Shown here piece after piece: positions 62,047-64,000 of a stretch of 64,000 bases of DNA (position 1 is the stretch's first letter; every line of letters begins with the position of its first letter). Below the pieces are notes generated by a model, which was not told the DNA's origin, did no database searches, and saw nothing but the letters and a program-made list of their open reading frames with translations. Source of the DNA: Chelatococcus sambhunathii (GTDB lineage Bacteria > Pseudomonadota > Alphaproteobacteria > Rhizobiales > Beijerinckiaceae); assembly GCF_001418005.1 (NCBI RefSeq), contig NZ_LIOL01000009.1, positions 62,001-126,000 on the forward strand, read 5' to 3'. The position numbers were made by a program, and so were the translations under genes.

Positions 62047-62751
62047 ATGACAGACGAGACCATCGCCCCGTCGGCGGACAGGCCCGAGGCGGCCTCCGAT
62101 GAGGCTCGCCCCATCGCCCGGCGCACGCTGCACGACGAGGTCGTCATCCGCATTCGCGACATGATCACCGAGGGCCAGCTGGCGCCGGGCACGCGCGTCC
62201 ACGAGGGCCAGCTCGGCGCGGCGCTCGGCATTTCGCGCACGCCCCTGCGCGAGGCGCTGAAGTTCCTGGCGCGCGAGGGGCTGATCGAATTGGTGCCGAG
62301 CCGCGGCGCCATCGTGCGCCGCTTCTCGCCGAAGGACGTCTACGACATGCTGAGCGTACTGGCGACGCTGGAGGCCGAGGCCGGGCGCCTCGCCTGCGCC
62401 AACGCCAGCGACGCCGACATCGCCGCGGTCGCCGGCCTGCATGCGCGCATGATGGCCTTTTACGAAAGCCGCAACCGGCTTGAGTACTTCAAGCTCAACC
62501 AAGCCATCCACACGGCCATCGTGCGCCTTTCGGGCAATGCGGTGCTCGCCGATATCCACGAGACGCTGCAGTCGCGCCTCAAGCGCATCCGCTTCCTCGG
62601 CAACCAGGAGCCGCCTAAGTGGGACGAGGCCGTCTCTGAGCATGAGGAGATGATCGCGGCCCTCACCGCCCGCGACCCCGACCGCCTCGCCATAATCCTC
62701 GCCAATCACATGCGAAACAGCTGGGAACGCGTCAGGGAGACGCTCCCATAG
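62047..62751 (+). CDS. GntR-family (FCD) regulator of the pdxA2-tct operon
   Basis: A 234-residue protein starting at ATG 62047. It has a winged HTH (VHEGQLGAALGISRTPLREA, then LKFLAREGLIELVPSRGAIV) and an FCD domain with LKFNQAIH-like FKLNQAIHTAIVRLSGNAVL. It is divergent from pdxA2-tctC-tctB-tctA and probably represses it until the acid substrate or a phosphorylated product appears. Confidence 0.93.
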   Translation: MTDETIAPSADRPEAASDEARPIARRTLHDEVVIRIRDMITEGQLAPGTRVHEGQLGAALGISRTPLREALKFLAREGLIELVPSRGAIVRRFSPKDVYDMLSVLATLEAEAGRLACANASDADIAAVAGLHARMMAFYESRNRLEYFKLNQAIHTAIVRLSGNAVLADIHETLQSRLKRIRFLGNQEPPKWDEAVSEHEEMIAALTARDPDRLAIILANHMRNSWERVRETLP

Positions 62752-62754
62752 ACC

Positions 62755-63993
62755 TCAGGCGGCGATCAGCGCTTCCCCATCGTGGCGCGCGATGGCGACG
62801 TCGACGACAGCGCCGACGGAGAGGCCGGGCGGCAGGCGCACCAGCGCGAAGCCCTCCGTATGGCCGACGTCGCCCCGCTCGACGAGGACACTCTGGCGGG
62901 TGCCGACCTGGGTGGCCAGAAACCGCCGGCGGGCCTCTGCGCCGACGGCGCGCAGGCGCCCGGCGCGCTCCTTCACCACTTCGCGCGGCAATTGCGGCAT
63001 GCGCGCCGCCGGCGTGCCGGGCCGCGGCGAGAAGGGGAAGACATGGAGGTGCGTCAGCCCGCATTCGCCGACGATGGCGAGCGAGCGCGCGAACATCTCC
63101 TCCGTCTCGGTCGGAAAGCCGGCGATGATGTCGGCGCCGAAGACGATGTCGGGCCGTGCCCGCCGCACGCTTTCGCAGAAGCGGATGGCGTCCTCGCGCA
63201 GGTGCCGGCGCTTCATGCGCTTCAGGATGATGTCGTCGCCGGCCTGCAGTGACAGGTGCAGATGCGGCATCAGCCGCCGCTCGCCGGCGATGGCGGCGAG
63301 GAGCTCCTCGTCCGCCTCGACGGAATCGATGGACGACAGACGCAGCCGCGGCAGGTCCGGCACGTGCCTGAGGATCTGGCCGACGAGCCGGCCGAGCGGC
63401 GGCGCGCCCGGCAGGTCGCGACCATAGGCCGTGAGATCGACGCCGGTCAGCACCACCTCGCGATAGCCGTTGTCGACGAGGCGTTTGACAGCCTCGACCA
63501 CTGCGCCCATCGGCACCGAGCGGGAGTTGCCGCGCCCGTACGGGATGATGCAGAACGTGCAGCGGTGGTCGCAGCCGTTCTGCACCTGCAGGAAGGCACG
63601 TGCATGGCCGTCGAAGCCGTCGACGAGATGCGTCGCCGTCTCGCGCACCGTCATGATGTCGCCGACGGCCGCCTTCTCGCCGGCGGCGAGCCCGCGCCAG
63701 CTCGCCGCCTCGAGCTTCTCGGCATTGCCGAGAACCTTCGCGACCTCGGGCATCGTCGTGAAGCTCGCCGGGTCGACCTGTGCCGCGCAGCCGGTGACGA
63801 CGATCGAGGCGTCGGGCCGCTCACGCTTGAGGCGGCGGATGGTCTGGCGCGCCTGGCGCACCGCCTCGCTGGTGACGGCGCAGGTGTTGACGACGACGAG
63901 TTCGTCGTGCCCCGCCGCCTCGGCGTGGCGCTTCATGACCTGCGACTCGACGATGTTGAGCCGGCAGCCGAAGGTGACAACCTCGACGCCCAT
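62755..63993 (-). CDS. mtaB: tRNA t6A37 methylthiotransferase MtaB
   Basis: A 412-residue radical-SAM enzyme adding methylthio to t6A37 in ANN-decoding tRNAs. The N-terminal methylthiotransferase domain supplies three cluster cysteines (VTFGCRLN, VVNTCAVT, VVTGCAAQ), and the radical-SAM cluster motif is NGCDHRCTFCIIPYGRGNSR. The C-terminal TRAM-like domain is short. It starts at ATG 63993, 7 bp from the window edge. It is convergent with the GntR gene, with 3 bp between stops. Confidence 0.94.
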   Translation of the reverse strand: MGVEVVTFGCRLNIVESQVMKRHAEAAGHDELVVVNTCAVTSEAVRQARQTIRRLKRERPDASIVVTGCAAQVDPASFTTMPEVAKVLGNAEKLEAASWRGLAAGEKAAVGDIMTVRETATHLVDGFDGHARAFLQVQNGCDHRCTFCIIPYGRGNSRSVPMGAVVEAVKRLVDNGYREVVLTGVDLTAYGRDLPGAPPLGRLVGQILRHVPDLPRLRLSSIDSVEADEELLAAIAGERRLMPHLHLSLQAGDDIILKRMKRRHLREDAIRFCESVRRARPDIVFGADIIAGFPTETEEMFARSLAIVGECGLTHLHVFPFSPRPGTPAARMPQLPREVVKERAGRLRAVGAEARRRFLATQVGTRQSVLVERGDVGHTEGFALVRLPPGLSVGAVVDVAIARHDGEALIAA

Positions 63994-64000
63994 CAGGCCG

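Overview
The window is GC-rich chromosomal DNA from an alphaproteobacterium, most likely of the order Hyphomicrobiales. The evidence is a Shemin-type 5-aminolevulinate synthase, a murA-DUF2948-hisD-UPF0262-phosphatase gene block, MbfA, two phasins, a BA14K protein, an Omp25/31-like porin, a PdhS/DivJ-like kinase, Irr-type iron boxes, and a tRNA-His without G-1 that carries A73. A genus cannot be fixed from sequence reading alone. I see no transposase, integrase, phage or CRISPR array.

Region 1 (1-24 kb) is an accessory carbohydrate block. A minus-strand operon encodes a SAF-domain dehydrogenase of the DXR-II/DRL type, an acetoin-dehydrogenase-like E1 alpha, E1 beta and E2, and an AfuA-like binding protein cut by the window edge. 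A divergent SorC-family regulator follows, then a glucitol-type PTS operon (gutM-srlA-srlE-srlB) ending in an HPr-Enzyme I fusion. Next come a divergent galactitol-type PTS (gatC-gatA-gatB) with a second SorC regulator and a 539-residue orphan protein. The block closes with a LacI-controlled AfuABC-like transporter plus an inositol-monophosphatase-family enzyme. No polyol-phosphate dehydrogenase, kinase or aldolase is present, so the pathway is either unusual or finished elsewhere.

Region 2 (24-31 kb) holds a DUF4239 membrane protein, a large modular RTX protein without a type I secretion system, the iron exporter MbfA, tRNA-Thr(GGT) and hemA. Region 3 (31-41 kb) is housekeeping: murA, hisD and neighbours, TerC, a LysR regulator, a porin, and the bfd-bfr pair. 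mbfA, bfd and bfr each have an Irr/ICE-like inverted repeat just upstream and so look like one iron-and-haem regulon.

Region 4 (41-54 kb) contains a Pat-type acyl-CoA synthetase/GNAT fusion, an acyl-CoA dehydrogenase, the PdhS-like kinase, a phasin next to a histone-like AKP-rich phasin, tRNA-His, a diguanylate cyclase, ada, and a frameshifted 2OG-Fe(II) oxygenase. Region 5 (54-64 kb) contains BA14K, a GntR regulator divergent from a second SAF-domain dehydrogenase, a pdxA2-tctC-tctB-tctA operon with its own divergent GntR regulator, and mtaB. Several families of short palindromic interspersed repeats lie between genes, and one copy is translated inside the E2 linker.
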